The position numbers and the translations under genes are program-made. From positions 1 through 34,112 of the forward strand of contig JAKAUO010000050.1 in assembly GCA_021827715.1 (NCBI GenBank): DNA of 34,112 nucleotides, read 5' to 3'. Positions 16,721 to 24,591 of the stretch are shown here, piece after piece. Origin of the DNA: a bacterium (GTDB lineage: Bacteria; Babelota; Babeliae; Babelales; Babelaceae). Position 1 is the first letter of the stretch. The number at the start of each line of letters is the position of its first letter. Below the pieces are notes generated by a model. It ran no database searches. It was not told the DNA's origin and saw only the letters and a program-made list of their open reading frames with translations.

Positions 16721-17071
16721 CTATGGAGCAACTTGATCGAGGACTTTTTTAAAAAGTTTGATATATTCTGGAATATCCTCCAACAGCTCTTCTATGGTAT
16801 CTTGTGAATAAATATGGGCAGCTGTATTACGACCATCAGTGGCGTTACTCAGCCTTTCTGCCTGTTCATCTGTAATAATCTTTTGCTGTCTGCTGAGCTC
16901 AAAGACGCCTCGGGGACTACTGGGTACTTCACCGATACCCAATGAATCTTCTAAATAAAATTTTAAATATTTCCATAACGTCTCATAACTCAATTCAAAC
17001 GATTTAATTGTTGCTGTTTGTAGACCCTGGTGAATAATCGATTCTTTATTTTTAAAGATATATTTAATCAT
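16721..17071 (-). CDS. Orphan HepT-like HEPN protein (HI0074 family)
   Basis: A 116-residue protein of the HI0074/HepT family ("nucleotidyltransferase substrate-binding"). The family core KSFELSYETLWKYLKFYL and SPRGVFELSRQQKII is followed by RNTAAHIY, an intact RX4HXY motif (R81, H86, Y88). In MntA-HepT toxin-antitoxin modules this motif forms the RNase active site and carries the tyrosine that MntA modifies. No MntA/HI0073 nucleotidyltransferase gene lies next to it, so it is an orphan here. The N-terminal helix is shorter than usual. Its ATG lies inside the radA tail (8-nt overlap) immediately after a terminator-like hairpin, so expression probably depends on read-through and coupling to radA. 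Confidence 0.8.
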   Translation of the reverse strand: MIKYIFKNKESIIHQGLQTATIKSFELSYETLWKYLKFYLEDSLGIGEVPSSPRGVFELSRQQKIITDEQAERLSNATDGRNTAAHIYSQDTIEELLEDIPEYIKLFKKVLDQVAP

Positions 17072-18413
17072 TAAAAAGCTCCAGAAGTTGAAAAATCGAA
17101 TTCAACTTCTGGAGCTTAATAGCAGTTTGTGGGAGTTTCTGGTTGCGTGCAATAAAAAGTTGGTTAATGCCAAACTTTTCTATTTCATGGATATGTTGTC
17201 CAATATGATTAATCGGTTTAAGTTGGCCCGTTAAACTCAGCTCCCCCAATGCAATACATTTTTCAGGTAAGGGTTTTTGAAAGTAGCTTGAAAGTAATGC
17301 CAACGCAATACCCAGATCAAGATTACTTCCTTTGATTTTAAAACCGCCGCTTACTTTAAAAAATATGTCCTGCGTGCTTAATTTAACCTTAAGATATTTT
17401 TCTAAAATTGCCGCAATAAGAACCACTTGTGCAGATTCTAGGCCACTAACCACTCGTTGCGGCATGCCATACTTTGATGCAATAGTAAGCGCTTGCAGCT
17501 CAAGCAAAATTGGCCGTGTGCCTTCAAGATGGCTCACCAGCATTGACCCGGGCGAATGGGAAACTTCTTCTAAAAGATGCTGGTTAATATTGGGCATTTC
17601 TTGCAGCCCAGATTCCTGCATTTCAAAAAAACCTATCTCATTAACGGTACCGAATCTATTTTTTACGCCGCGCAATACGCGTGTCTGCCAACGGTCCTCA
17701 CCCTGCAGATAAAAAACAGCATCAACCATATGTTCAAGTGTCTTGGGGCCGGCCATAAAACCATCTTTGGTAATATGTCCGCTGAGCATCACGGTAATAG
17801 TGTTTTCTTTGGCAAGGCGCATCAGTCTGAAGGCAGACTCTTTAAGTTGCCCAATAGAGCCGGGAAGCGCCTGGGTGTCTGATGAATAGCAATTTTGTAT
17901 AGAATCAATAATAACCAAATGAGGTTTATAGGAAAGCGTGGTTGCAATAACTTCATCAAGGTTTGCTTGATCTGAAAAGAGTAATTTTTCATGGATGCAG
18001 CTGAGCCGTTGTGCACGCTGTTTTACCTGCTCAAGGGATTCTTCAGATGAAAAATATAATACATTATAGGTATGCGCAAGATGAAAGGCAACCTGTAACA
18101 AGAGTGTCGATTTACCTATTCCTGGATCACCCGTTACAATAATAAATGAACCGGGCATGAGCCCGCCACCGGTAACACGGTCCCATTCATTAATGCCGCA
18201 GGCCATCCGCTTATGGCTGGTTGTTTGTACGTCATCAAGCTTTTTCATAGGGATAACACGTGCGCTGACCGCTTTTTGAACGTGGGGTGTTACTGCCGAG
18301 ACAGCACCTTGTTCAAAGGTGTTCCATTGCTTGCATTCCGGACATTGCCCGAGCCACTTAACGGTTTTAAAATCACAATTTTGGCAGTGAAAAAAGCTGT
18401 GTGTTTTAGCCAT
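17064..18413 (-). CDS. radA: DNA repair/recombination protein RadA (Sms)
   Basis: A 449-residue full-length RadA, a RecA-like hexameric ATPase that unwinds DNA during branch migration in recombination. The N-terminal zinc finger has C10, C13, C24 and C27. Walker A is GDPGIGKS (95-102), the RadA-specific KNRFG motif is in GVKNRFGTVNEIG, and the C-terminal Lon-like domain includes GGFKIKGSNLDLGIALALLSSYF. All motifs are intact. The stop codon lies 3' of a 17-bp perfect hairpin encoded by the last codons, and the hepT gene begins inside the end of the frame. The MazG-like and tdk genes lie immediately upstream on the same strand. Confidence 0.96.
   Translation of the reverse strand: MAKTHSFFHCQNCDFKTVKWLGQCPECKQWNTFEQGAVSAVTPHVQKAVSARVIPMKKLDDVQTTSHKRMACGINEWDRVTGGGLMPGSFIIVTGDPGIGKSTLLLQVAFHLAHTYNVLYFSSEESLEQVKQRAQRLSCIHEKLLFSDQANLDEVIATTLSYKPHLVIIDSIQNCYSSDTQALPGSIGQLKESAFRLMRLAKENTITVMLSGHITKDGFMAGPKTLEHMVDAVFYLQGEDRWQTRVLRGVKNRFGTVNEIGFFEMQESGLQEMPNINQHLLEEVSHSPGSMLVSHLEGTRPILLELQALTIASKYGMPQRVVSGLESAQVVLIAAILEKYLKVKLSTQDIFFKVSGGFKIKGSNLDLGIALALLSSYFQKPLPEKCIALGELSLTGQLKPINHIGQHIHEIEKFGINQLFIARNQKLPQTAIKLQKLNSIFQLLELFND
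17073..17117 (-). terminator. 17-bp perfect hairpin plus U-run inside the end of radA
   Basis: On the minus strand AAGCTCCAGAAGTTGAA (17117-17101) is followed by an 8-nt loop, its exact complement (17092-17076) and then TTTTAA. This is a textbook intrinsic terminator shape, but it lies in the last codons of radA and directly before the hepT start at 17071. Confidence 0.65.
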
Positions 18414-18419
18414 CTGTTC

Positions 18420-18770
18420 TTAATATTCTGTGTATTTCTGTGAATTATTTTTTGCTTTCTCTATCGGATATTTTTTTCTATTAAGTTCCATTTTTCGTTC
18501 AAATACCTGCACTAAATCTATGTTGTTTTGAGCTGCGAAATTAAGTACCCAATAGAGAATATCCACTAATTCATATTCAACATCTTGCCGTTTTTCTTCA
18601 AGTGTTTGTTTTGAGGTAGAACTTTCGCACCAGAGAAAATGTTCCATTAACTCAGCAGCTTCTAAACTTAAATACATGCTCATGTTTTTAGGTGTTTGAA
18701 ATTGGCGCCAATTGCGTTCGTCAACAAATTCTAAAACGGTTTTTTGTAAATCTTTTATTGTTTTTTCCAT
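18420..18770 (-). CDS. MazG-like nucleotide pyrophosphohydrolase (dCTPase type)
   Basis: A 116-residue single-domain all-alpha NTP pyrophosphohydrolase of the MazG/RS21-C6 group, which cleaves (d)NTPs to NMP and pyrophosphate and often cleans up dCTP or modified nucleotides. The metal-binding helices are visible as LSLEAAELMEHFLW (E37, E40) and EYELVDILYW (E67, D70). The opening ERNWRQFQTPKNMSMYLSLEAAEL is characteristic of the subgroup. It sits 5 nt after tdk and 6 nt before radA on the same strand, so a nucleotide salvage and housekeeping transcript is likely. Substrate preference cannot be read from the sequence. Confidence 0.88.
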   Translation of the reverse strand: MEKTIKDLQKTVLEFVDERNWRQFQTPKNMSMYLSLEAAELMEHFLWCESSTSKQTLEEKRQDVEYELVDILYWVLNFAAQNNIDLVQVFERKMELNRKKYPIEKAKNNSQKYTEY

Positions 18771-18775
18771 AGGAC

Positions 18776-19372
18776 CTACGCCTGCACTTGGGCAAGAGAA
18801 TTATACGTAATTTCAAAACAATTTCTACACCGTGCCTGGTAGCATTCTTGAGCGCCAACCAATATAAGCGGGTCGTTAAAATCTGCCGGCTTTCCAGAAA
18901 CAAGCCGTTGTGTATGGTGCGCATCTGCCCCGCATTGATTACAGACTGCTTTCAGTTTAGTGATGCTGTCTGCGCGGGAAAGCAAGTCTGGCATGCAACC
19001 AAACGGAATGCCGCGAAAATCTAGATCAAGCCCGGCAACAATAACACGTTTGCCAAGTGTTATTAATTTCATACATATATCAATAATAGATTTGTCAAAA
19101 AATTGTATTTCATCAATAGCGATTACCATACTTTCTGGTAATAAAAAGTTTTCTATTGCTTCTGCATTTTCTGCAGCTATCGCCGGATAGTTATAGCCGC
19201 TGTGTGCATTTATATGTTCAATAGTTTTTCGGTTATCAAGGCTATGTTTAAATACTTGAACGGGAAGTTGTGCAAACTCTACACGCCTAATACGGCGGAT
19301 AAGCTCTTCAGACTTTCCTGAAAACATGGAACCGCAGATAACCTCTAATGATCCTTTATGAAAATTTTGCAT
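18776..19372 (-). CDS. tdk: Thymidine kinase (type II)
   Basis: A 198-residue thymidine kinase that phosphorylates thymidine with ATP for salvage of dTMP. Walker A is GSMFSGKS (14-21) and Walker B lies in VIAIDEIQFFD. GKRVIVAGLDLDFRGIPFG and the lasso-domain zinc cysteines (CNQCG and CRNC) are intact. The start has AAGGGG 7 nt upstream. It heads the tdk, MazG-like, radA run. Reliance on thymidine salvage fits a host-dependent bacterium, though tdk is also common in free-living species. Confidence 0.96.
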   Translation of the reverse strand: MQNFHKGSLEVICGSMFSGKSEELIRRIRRVEFAQLPVQVFKHSLDNRKTIEHINAHSGYNYPAIAAENAEAIENFLLPESMVIAIDEIQFFDKSIIDICMKLITLGKRVIVAGLDLDFRGIPFGCMPDLLSRADSITKLKAVCNQCGADAHHTQRLVSGKPADFNDPLILVGAQECYQARCRNCFEITYNSLAQVQA

Positions 19373-19393
19373 ATATTCCCCTTATCATCTTTA

Positions 19394-19421
19394 GTGTCAT
19401 CCCGGACTCGATCCGGGATCT
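19394..19421. repeat. Dispersed hairpin repeat, intergenic copy
   Basis: ATCCCGGA (19399-19406), a CTCGA loop and TCCGGGAT (19412-19419) form an 8-bp perfect stem inside a 28-nt unit, GTGTC...GGATCT. A second copy with the same length, loop position and flanks lies inside trmH at 26779-26806. The differences between copies include two compensatory base-pair changes. This copy lies in the tdk leader and, on the plus strand, is followed by TTTT. Confidence 0.8.
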
Positions 19422-19519
19422 TTTAAAGATTATCAAAAACGATATCCGTTGTCTTTTTAAAAAAACAAATTAGACTTAACCTTGATTATTCCATAAGTTT
19501 TTTAAAAAAAGGAATTCCT

Positions 19520-19960
19520 ATGAAAAAACTATTTTTGCCGTTGGCATTGCTCTCGTTAACAGTCTGTGTTGCTGAGGTTATGAATGCACCACAACCTGAA
19601 CTTACTCCTGAACAACTTGAAATGCAAAGAGCATATTTGCAAAATGCAGGTGCACTTGTATTTGATAAATTGCTCCAAAACGAAGCTATAAAAAATTGGT
19701 TTGCTACCGCTTCTGATGAAGACAAAATGGCATTTGCTAACTTGTGTATAAAAAATGCAACATTAAATATTATTGTTGTTGAGCAAAATAAAGGCTTCTA
19801 TGACCAGCTATTTACTGATTTTACTGAATTAACGGGACTTGATGGATGGTATGCGCAGCTACAATTTATGTCTAAAGAACTTGCTGCTTCGTATCAAGCA
19901 CAACAATATGCTCAACAAGGTTCAGAAGAATTTAACGACGAATCTGACGATTTAGAGTAA
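19520..19960 (+). CDS. Small secreted protein of unknown function
   Basis: A 146-residue protein with a signal peptide (MKKLFLPLALLSLTVCVAEV). No family is recognised. The mature protein is alpha-helical and acidic, with glutamine-rich stretches (PQPELTPEQLEMQ, SYQAQQYAQQGSEE) and a DESDDLE tail. The start is supported by AAGGA 7 nt upstream. It is a single-gene unit ending in a strong terminator, which suggests it is separately and perhaps abundantly expressed; a periplasmic chaperone-like or adaptor role would be speculation. Confidence 0.75.
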   Translation: MKKLFLPLALLSLTVCVAEVMNAPQPELTPEQLEMQRAYLQNAGALVFDKLLQNEAIKNWFATASDEDKMAFANLCIKNATLNIIVVEQNKGFYDQLFTDFTELTGLDGWYAQLQFMSKELAASYQAQQYAQQGSEEFNDESDDLE

Positions 19961-19971
19961 TTTTTTTTATA

Positions 19972-20000
19972 TATGGCCGCGAGAGCGGCCATAGTAATTT
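19972..20000 (+). terminator. Intrinsic terminator of the 19520 gene
   Basis: A 9-bp stem, TATGGCCGC / GCGGCCATA (19972-19980 and 19985-19993), with a GAGA tetraloop is followed by GTAATTTTTTC. It lies 11 nt past the stop at 19960. Confidence 0.85.
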
Positions 20001-20005
20001 TTTCT

Positions 20006-20974
20006 TTATAGTATATTCGATTTACTTATCTCTATTGCTGCTATGCATTCCCAAATAACATATTTTAAATGTTCTTTTTTAGGAGTTAACATCTCTTCAG
20101 TTTCAGGTATATCAAGCCATTGTTGTTGGCCTCCAGCAAGATCATTTTTGATATAATCAAAAAGTTTTTCATTAATAATATCTTTAGTTGAACGTAAGAA
20201 GTAGCAGTAGCGATATATAAGCGACCAATATAAGTGGTTAACCGTCTTAGAAGAAGGAATAATGCCACAGGTGTGTAAATAGGTAATTTGTTCTGCAAGC
20301 ATGCATACAGAGTCCCACGTATCTTCTTGAGTATGCGGGTTCCATACTATTTTTTCCACAGCGCTTTCAATAAAGCGACTTACGATATTTTGTAAATCGG
20401 CCACAGGTCTTTTTTGTGTCGCTTTGGTTACTAATTCAGAAATTTCCAACGCCGTCGGGTTAATTACTTCATCCATGGTGCTTAAAAAGGTATCAAAGGT
20501 GTTGATGCCATCCATAGGGTTTTGTGAAAACTTAGTAAAGCGGGAAATAAACCGTTTATACAGAATATCTTTTATGGTAGCAGTAAGTTCTTCGTGTTCT
20601 TTTTGCATGCATAATTGCTGAATATAGCGGGGTAGCTGGTCAAGCAATAAACTAAAAGAAAGCGCATTCACCCAATGGCAATCTTTCATGCGAGTATGGA
20701 AAATATCGAACACAGTCAGTACAAAATCATATGGTTCGGCAATAGTGTTGCTAAAGTGCAAAAAGTGTGCCATGTGGCCAAAATGAGAAGGTAAAATATG
20801 TTCTGTGTAGCCAGGCATATTAAATTGCTCTATAAAAAAAAGCTCTAAACCGGCTTTATTAAAGATAATGGGACGCGTGAGCGTTTCAAATGAAGTTTTA
20901 TTTAATGGTGCTGCGTGCAAAGGGGTCGTCACAAAAAATATAGATAAAAAATAAAAGTGATTTTTGTGTATCAT
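20006..20974 (-). CDS. Secreted alpha-helical protein of unknown function
   Basis: A 323-residue protein. The frame is open to 21073, but the ATG at 20974 is chosen because a clear signal peptide starts there (MIHKNHFYFLSIFFVTTPLHAAP). The mature part is almost entirely alpha-helical, with many aromatic and aliphatic positions and several scattered cysteines. No catalytic motif or known family is recognised. It converges on the small secreted gene at 19520 and diverges from gspF, from which it is separated by about 120 nt that must hold promoters for both directions. The shine-dalgarno is weak (GAAAG). Confidence 0.7.
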   Translation of the reverse strand: MIHKNHFYFLSIFFVTTPLHAAPLNKTSFETLTRPIIFNKAGLELFFIEQFNMPGYTEHILPSHFGHMAHFLHFSNTIAEPYDFVLTVFDIFHTRMKDCHWVNALSFSLLLDQLPRYIQQLCMQKEHEELTATIKDILYKRFISRFTKFSQNPMDGINTFDTFLSTMDEVINPTALEISELVTKATQKRPVADLQNIVSRFIESAVEKIVWNPHTQEDTWDSVCMLAEQITYLHTCGIIPSSKTVNHLYWSLIYRYCYFLRSTKDIINEKLFDYIKNDLAGGQQQWLDIPETEEMLTPKKEHLKYVIWECIAAIEISKSNIL

Positions 20975-21095
20975 ACGCGTGCTTTCGTTATAAATTAAGA
21001 TAATTCTTTTATCGGTGCGTAAAAAATGGTACCATACAAAAGTGAGTTTCTTCAAGATACCAAGAAAATTCAACTAAATGTATATGTGGTGACCT

Positions 21096-22319
21096 ATGCC
21101 CCTTTATTATTATAAAGCACTTTCTAAAGATGGAAAAAAAATATCGGGAACTATCGATGTTCTTTCTGTCGCTCAAGTGCGAGAGGTTTTGGTAAAGCAG
21201 GGTCTTTATCCGGTTATTATCACTGCAGGCGGTGAACAAAAAAATGTTCTTGATATGTTCAAGGGCCTGTTTGAAAAAAGTGTCGATTTAAAAGATTTAA
21301 TATTTTTTACCAAGCAACTTTCTGTGCTGCTTAAAGCAGGGGTCCCGTTACTGCAGGCCCTTGAACTTCTTGTTGAGCAGACAGAAGGGCAACTCAGTAC
21401 TATTGTTATCCATTTAAAGGATGCCATCAAAGAGGGCAAGTCCCTGGCTGAAGGGTTGAGCCAATACCCAAAGATTTTTTCTAATACCTACATCCAGCTT
21501 GTTAAGGCAGGTGAGGCAAGTGGTAAGTTAGAAACTATTCTCGATCGGCTTACTTTATATATTGAGCGTACTGAAAGCTTGCGTAAAAAGATACGTGGGG
21601 CATTAGTGATGCCTGCTATTCAGCTTTCTATTGCGCTGGGTGTTGTAGTATTAATGCTCATTGTAGTCATACCCGGGATAAGTGAAACATTTAGTTCAAT
21701 GAAAATCGAGCTTCCCTTTGCCACTCGGTTTTTGATGAGTCTTTCAACCTTTTTTTTGAACTATTACCTTTTTATTGTGGCAGGAATCGGTATCATAACG
21801 GCAAGTTTTATCGCGTGGAAAACTAGTGACGCTGGTTCACGTGTGTGGGATAGATTAATTCTTAAGGTGCCGGTTGCAGGTTATTTTGCGCGCATGAACG
21901 CGGTGGTGCAATTTAGTAGCACACTCGGAATGCTCATGGAAGGGGGCGTTAATTTAGCTGAAGCGCTTACTATTGTCGCCACTATTGTTAAAAATAAAAT
22001 TCTTGTTGATAAACTTCAGCAAGCGCGCGATAGCATTATTAAGCAGGGAAAGATTGCTCAGTATCTTAAAGAAACGCAAATGTTTCCCGCTGTTGCTATC
22101 TATCTGATAAAAACTGGTGAAGAAAGTGGCACATTGCCCGATATGTTGTTGCAGGTGGGCAGTTATTATGATGCTGAAGTAACAGAATATGCAGACGGTC
22201 TTGTTGAAAAATTAAGCCCTATCATGACTATTGTTATGGGGGCAATTGTTGGTGTTATTGTTATGGCCGTTGCGGGCCCTATGATGAATATGACCCAAGT
22301 GGTGGGTGAACTCAGATGA
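21096..22319 (+). CDS. gspF: Type II secretion / type IV pilus inner-membrane platform protein GspF
   Basis: A 407-residue GspF/PilC protein, the inner-membrane platform around which the pseudopilus is assembled. It has the usual opening MPLYYYKALSKDGKKISG, and two copies of the T2SSF domain (~60-185 and ~265-390). Copy 1 includes FTKQLSVLLKAGVPLLQALELL and copy 2 FSSTLGMLMEGGVNLAEAL. Membrane segments lie at ~165-190, ~222-245 and ~378-400. It is the first gene of the F-G-H-I-J-K cluster; GspE, GspD and the L/M proteins are not in this window. GGTGA lies before the ATG. Confidence 0.93.
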   Translation: MPLYYYKALSKDGKKISGTIDVLSVAQVREVLVKQGLYPVIITAGGEQKNVLDMFKGLFEKSVDLKDLIFFTKQLSVLLKAGVPLLQALELLVEQTEGQLSTIVIHLKDAIKEGKSLAEGLSQYPKIFSNTYIQLVKAGEASGKLETILDRLTLYIERTESLRKKIRGALVMPAIQLSIALGVVVLMLIVVIPGISETFSSMKIELPFATRFLMSLSTFFLNYYLFIVAGIGIITASFIAWKTSDAGSRVWDRLILKVPVAGYFARMNAVVQFSSTLGMLMEGGVNLAEALTIVATIVKNKILVDKLQQARDSIIKQGKIAQYLKETQMFPAVAIYLIKTGEESGTLPDMLLQVGSYYDAEVTEYADGLVEKLSPIMTIVMGAIVGVIVMAVAGPMMNMTQVVGELR

Positions 22320-22347
22320 TGAGTGTTTTTTACATAAGGAGTTTTTT

Positions 22348-22749
22348 ATGATGCATATGCGTACAATGCAGCCCGGTTTTTCGCTTACCGAGTTGATGGT
22401 ATATTTGATGATTGTAGGTATTTTAGCAGGTGGTATATTTGGTATCACTAAATTTATTGGGCGTGCGCGTCGCAGTACCACAGAAAGTGTATTACGAACG
22501 GTTAATAGTAATATTATTATGTACCGTGATGATACGGGTATGTATCCTAACACCTTGGATGATTTAGCGGTAAACCCGGGCGTGAAAAATTGGAAGGGCC
22601 CTTACTTAGATAATGGCAACCCAAGAGATGGTTGGGGCGAACCGATTGAATATATTTTAAAATCTCAAAAGGGCAAAGATGCCTATGATCTTTTCTCGTA
22701 TGGTCCTAATAAAGAAGGTAGTCCAGAGCAAGAGTGGATAAGGGCTTGA
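22348..22749 (+). CDS. gspG: Major pseudopilin GspG
   Basis: A 133-residue protein. The frame is open to 22306, overlapping gspF, but AAGGAG 6 nt before the ATG at 22348 fixes the start. It has a short leader ending in PG, a cleavage site before FSLTELMVYLMIVGIL with the conserved E+5, and a long hydrophobic N-helix. The C-terminal family signature YPNTLDDLAVNPGVKNWKGPYL and DGWGEPIEYI is clear. GspG forms the body of the pseudopilus that pushes substrates through the secretin. It overlaps the next gene (TGATG). Confidence 0.95.
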   Translation: MMHMRTMQPGFSLTELMVYLMIVGILAGGIFGITKFIGRARRSTTESVLRTVNSNIIMYRDDTGMYPNTLDDLAVNPGVKNWKGPYLDNGNPRDGWGEPIEYILKSQKGKDAYDLFSYGPNKEGSPEQEWIRA

Positions 22750-23267
22750 TGCTACACGTACGTGGATTTAGTTTATTAGAACTTATGGTGGTCATTGCCA
22801 TTATTGGCATTATGGCCACCCAAGTTCCGCGTCTAACGCGCTTTAATTATAGCAAGCAGGAAAAGCTTGTTTCAAACCTTAATATGCTTGCCCGTAACGC
22901 GTATACTCATGCATTAGTAAGCGGAAGGGTTACTCAACTTTTTTTTGATTTTTCTGTAACGCCAGCACAAGTTACCATTCAACAAGAGACAGAAAAAAAA
23001 GATGGCGCACAGAATAAAACTGTTTTTGAAACCGTGCAATCAGAGTATGGGCATGATTCTTTTGTATGGGACGATACCATTAAAGTACAAAAATTTATTA
23101 TCGAAGAAAAAGATGAAGCCTCTGGCGGAAATCTTAAAACCATTTGGATATACATTATGCCCGATGGCGTCGCTCAACAAGCCACCATGGTACTTTTTGA
23201 TGATAACACGCAGCAGCAGTTTTCTGTGCAGCTTAATCCCTTTTTTGTGCAATTCAAGGTGGTGTAA
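22749..23267 (+). CDS. gspH: Minor pseudopilin GspH
   Basis: A 172-residue type IV pilin-like protein with the prepilin-peptidase site RG/FSLLELMVVIAIIGIM, including E+5. The ATG at 22749 overlaps the gspG stop (TGATG) and has AAGGG upstream, so it is preferred over a GTG 15 nt earlier. The C-terminal globular part is divergent and beta-rich (TIWIYIMPDGVAQQATMVLFD). It is assigned as GspH from its position between gspG and gspI and the pilin-like length; the sequence alone only says minor pseudopilin. Confidence 0.82.
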   Translation: MLHVRGFSLLELMVVIAIIGIMATQVPRLTRFNYSKQEKLVSNLNMLARNAYTHALVSGRVTQLFFDFSVTPAQVTIQQETEKKDGAQNKTVFETVQSEYGHDSFVWDDTIKVQKFIIEEKDEASGGNLKTIWIYIMPDGVAQQATMVLFDDNTQQQFSVQLNPFFVQFKVV

Positions 23268-23677
23268 TGAAAATTATGCAGGCAGGATTTTCGCTTATTG
23301 AAGTTTTGGTGGCCCTTGTTATGATAAGCATTACCTTGCCGGCGTTGATTTCCCTGCAAAGCGTGCTTTCAAAAATGTTGTATAGTGACACCATGCAGTG
23401 GCACGCAGAACAGCAAGCGTTGTCTCTGTTTGCAGAAGTTGCCAAAAAAGAAACAGTTGAAGTAAACAAGCCTTTTGAGCGTGACCATGAAGGGTTCAAA
23501 GCAGTGTATCTACTTTTAAAGCCAGAAGATAAAACATCACTCGGGGAAATTAAAGATATTTTTATTGAAAAGGTCACGGTGTCATGGACGCGTTTGCTCC
23601 GGGCAGAGGCTGCAACGTTTATGCGGATTGCGTATCGCCCAGAAAATAAAGCTCCAGCCAAAGGGGTGACTCCGTGA
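23267..23677 (+). CDS. gspI: Minor pseudopilin GspI
   Basis: A 136-residue short pseudopilin with the peptidase site AG/FSLIEVLVALVMISITLPAL (E+5 present). GspI, J and K form the tip complex of the pseudopilus. The start codon overlaps the gspH stop by one base (TAATG). After the N-helix there is a short mixed alpha/beta domain (SLFAEVAKKETVEV, IFIEKVTVSWTRLLRAE). The family identity relies on the length, the SLIEVLVAL signature and gene order. Confidence 0.85.
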   Translation: MKIMQAGFSLIEVLVALVMISITLPALISLQSVLSKMLYSDTMQWHAEQQALSLFAEVAKKETVEVNKPFERDHEGFKAVYLLLKPEDKTSLGEIKDIFIEKVTVSWTRLLRAEAATFMRIAYRPENKAPAKGVTP

Positions 23678-24591
23678 TGCGGCCGGGGTTTAGTCTTGTA
23701 GAAATTATTATCGCGCTTGCAATCAGTGGTTTTGTGATGACCATAGTATTTAATACCATTTCTTTATTGCAGCGCTCTTCAAAGAATTACAATGAATTAA
23801 TAACCATTGATAGTCAGCAGGAACTTTTGTTTGGGCAGTTACAAAAAGATATCTCTGGCATGGTTATCCCGTTATTTGGTTTTGTAGCCAATAGTAAGCA
23901 AAAATCTGAAGAGCAACAAAAAAAGCAAGAAGAATATAATGCTCGGTTTGGCTTGCAGATTGAAATTGAACAGGAGCGTTTAAAAAGTTTAAGTTTTGTT
24001 ACTACTTCAGTTTTAGCAAGCTATGGAACTACTAAGCCTCGATTAGCGCGCGTGCGCTATATGTTACTCACTGAACCTGCTCAGCCAGCATCTTTTATGC
24101 TCATACGCCAAGAATCATCTGAGTTAGCGTTGGCAGATTTTGAAGCTGATATGCAGAAAAATAGTAATGGCTCTTATACTATTGGCACCGGTTTTAAAAC
24201 CTGTGCGATATCATGTATCATTATAAGTCAGAAAGATGATAAGAAAAAAGTAGAGGAAGTTTCTTCGTGGTCGTTTGCAGAGCAGATAAAAAAACAGCAA
24301 TCAGAAAATTCTGCAGGGCAACGTGTTGAGAAAAAAATTGAACTACCACAGATTATTACGCTTAAAGGAAGCTTAATTGATGAAACTTCTGGCCATGAAT
24401 ATGCTTTTGACTATTCATTTTTTGTACCGTTAGATACACGCGTGAGCAAAAAGCAGGAACAAAAACCTGAAGAAAAGGCTCCTGAGGGCAAGCCTAAGAC
24501 CTCCCAAGCACCCTCTGCACCAGGAATGGGAGCAACAAAGCCAATGGTTAATCTCCCAAAATTTAACTTTCCCACCGGGATGAAAAAATGA
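23677..24591 (+). CDS. gspJ: Minor pseudopilin GspJ with Pro/Lys-rich tail
   Basis: A 304-residue protein with the pseudopilin site PG/FSLVEIIIALAISGFVMTIVF. The ATG at 23677 overlaps the gspI stop (TGATG); an adjacent GTG at 23674 is the less likely alternative. The long globular domain is consistent with GspJ (RYMLLTEPAQPASFMLIRQES). Two departures from the family are a charged insertion (SKQKSEEQQKKQEEYN) after the N-helix and a C-terminal extension of about 45 residues rich in Pro, Lys and Glu. The tail may be a flexible contact at the pseudopilus tip; that is inference. Confidence 0.8.
   Translation: MRPGFSLVEIIIALAISGFVMTIVFNTISLLQRSSKNYNELITIDSQQELLFGQLQKDISGMVIPLFGFVANSKQKSEEQQKKQEEYNARFGLQIEIEQERLKSLSFVTTSVLASYGTTKPRLARVRYMLLTEPAQPASFMLIRQESSELALADFEADMQKNSNGSYTIGTGFKTCAISCIIISQKDDKKKVEEVSSWSFAEQIKKQQSENSAGQRVEKKIELPQIITLKGSLIDETSGHEYAFDYSFFVPLDTRVSKKQEQKPEEKAPEGKPKTSQAPSAPGMGATKPMVNLPKFNFPTGMKK

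Noticed and set aside
17332-17882. Plus-strand frames of 101-126 codons
   Set aside because: They are antisense to radA, whose motifs are complete.
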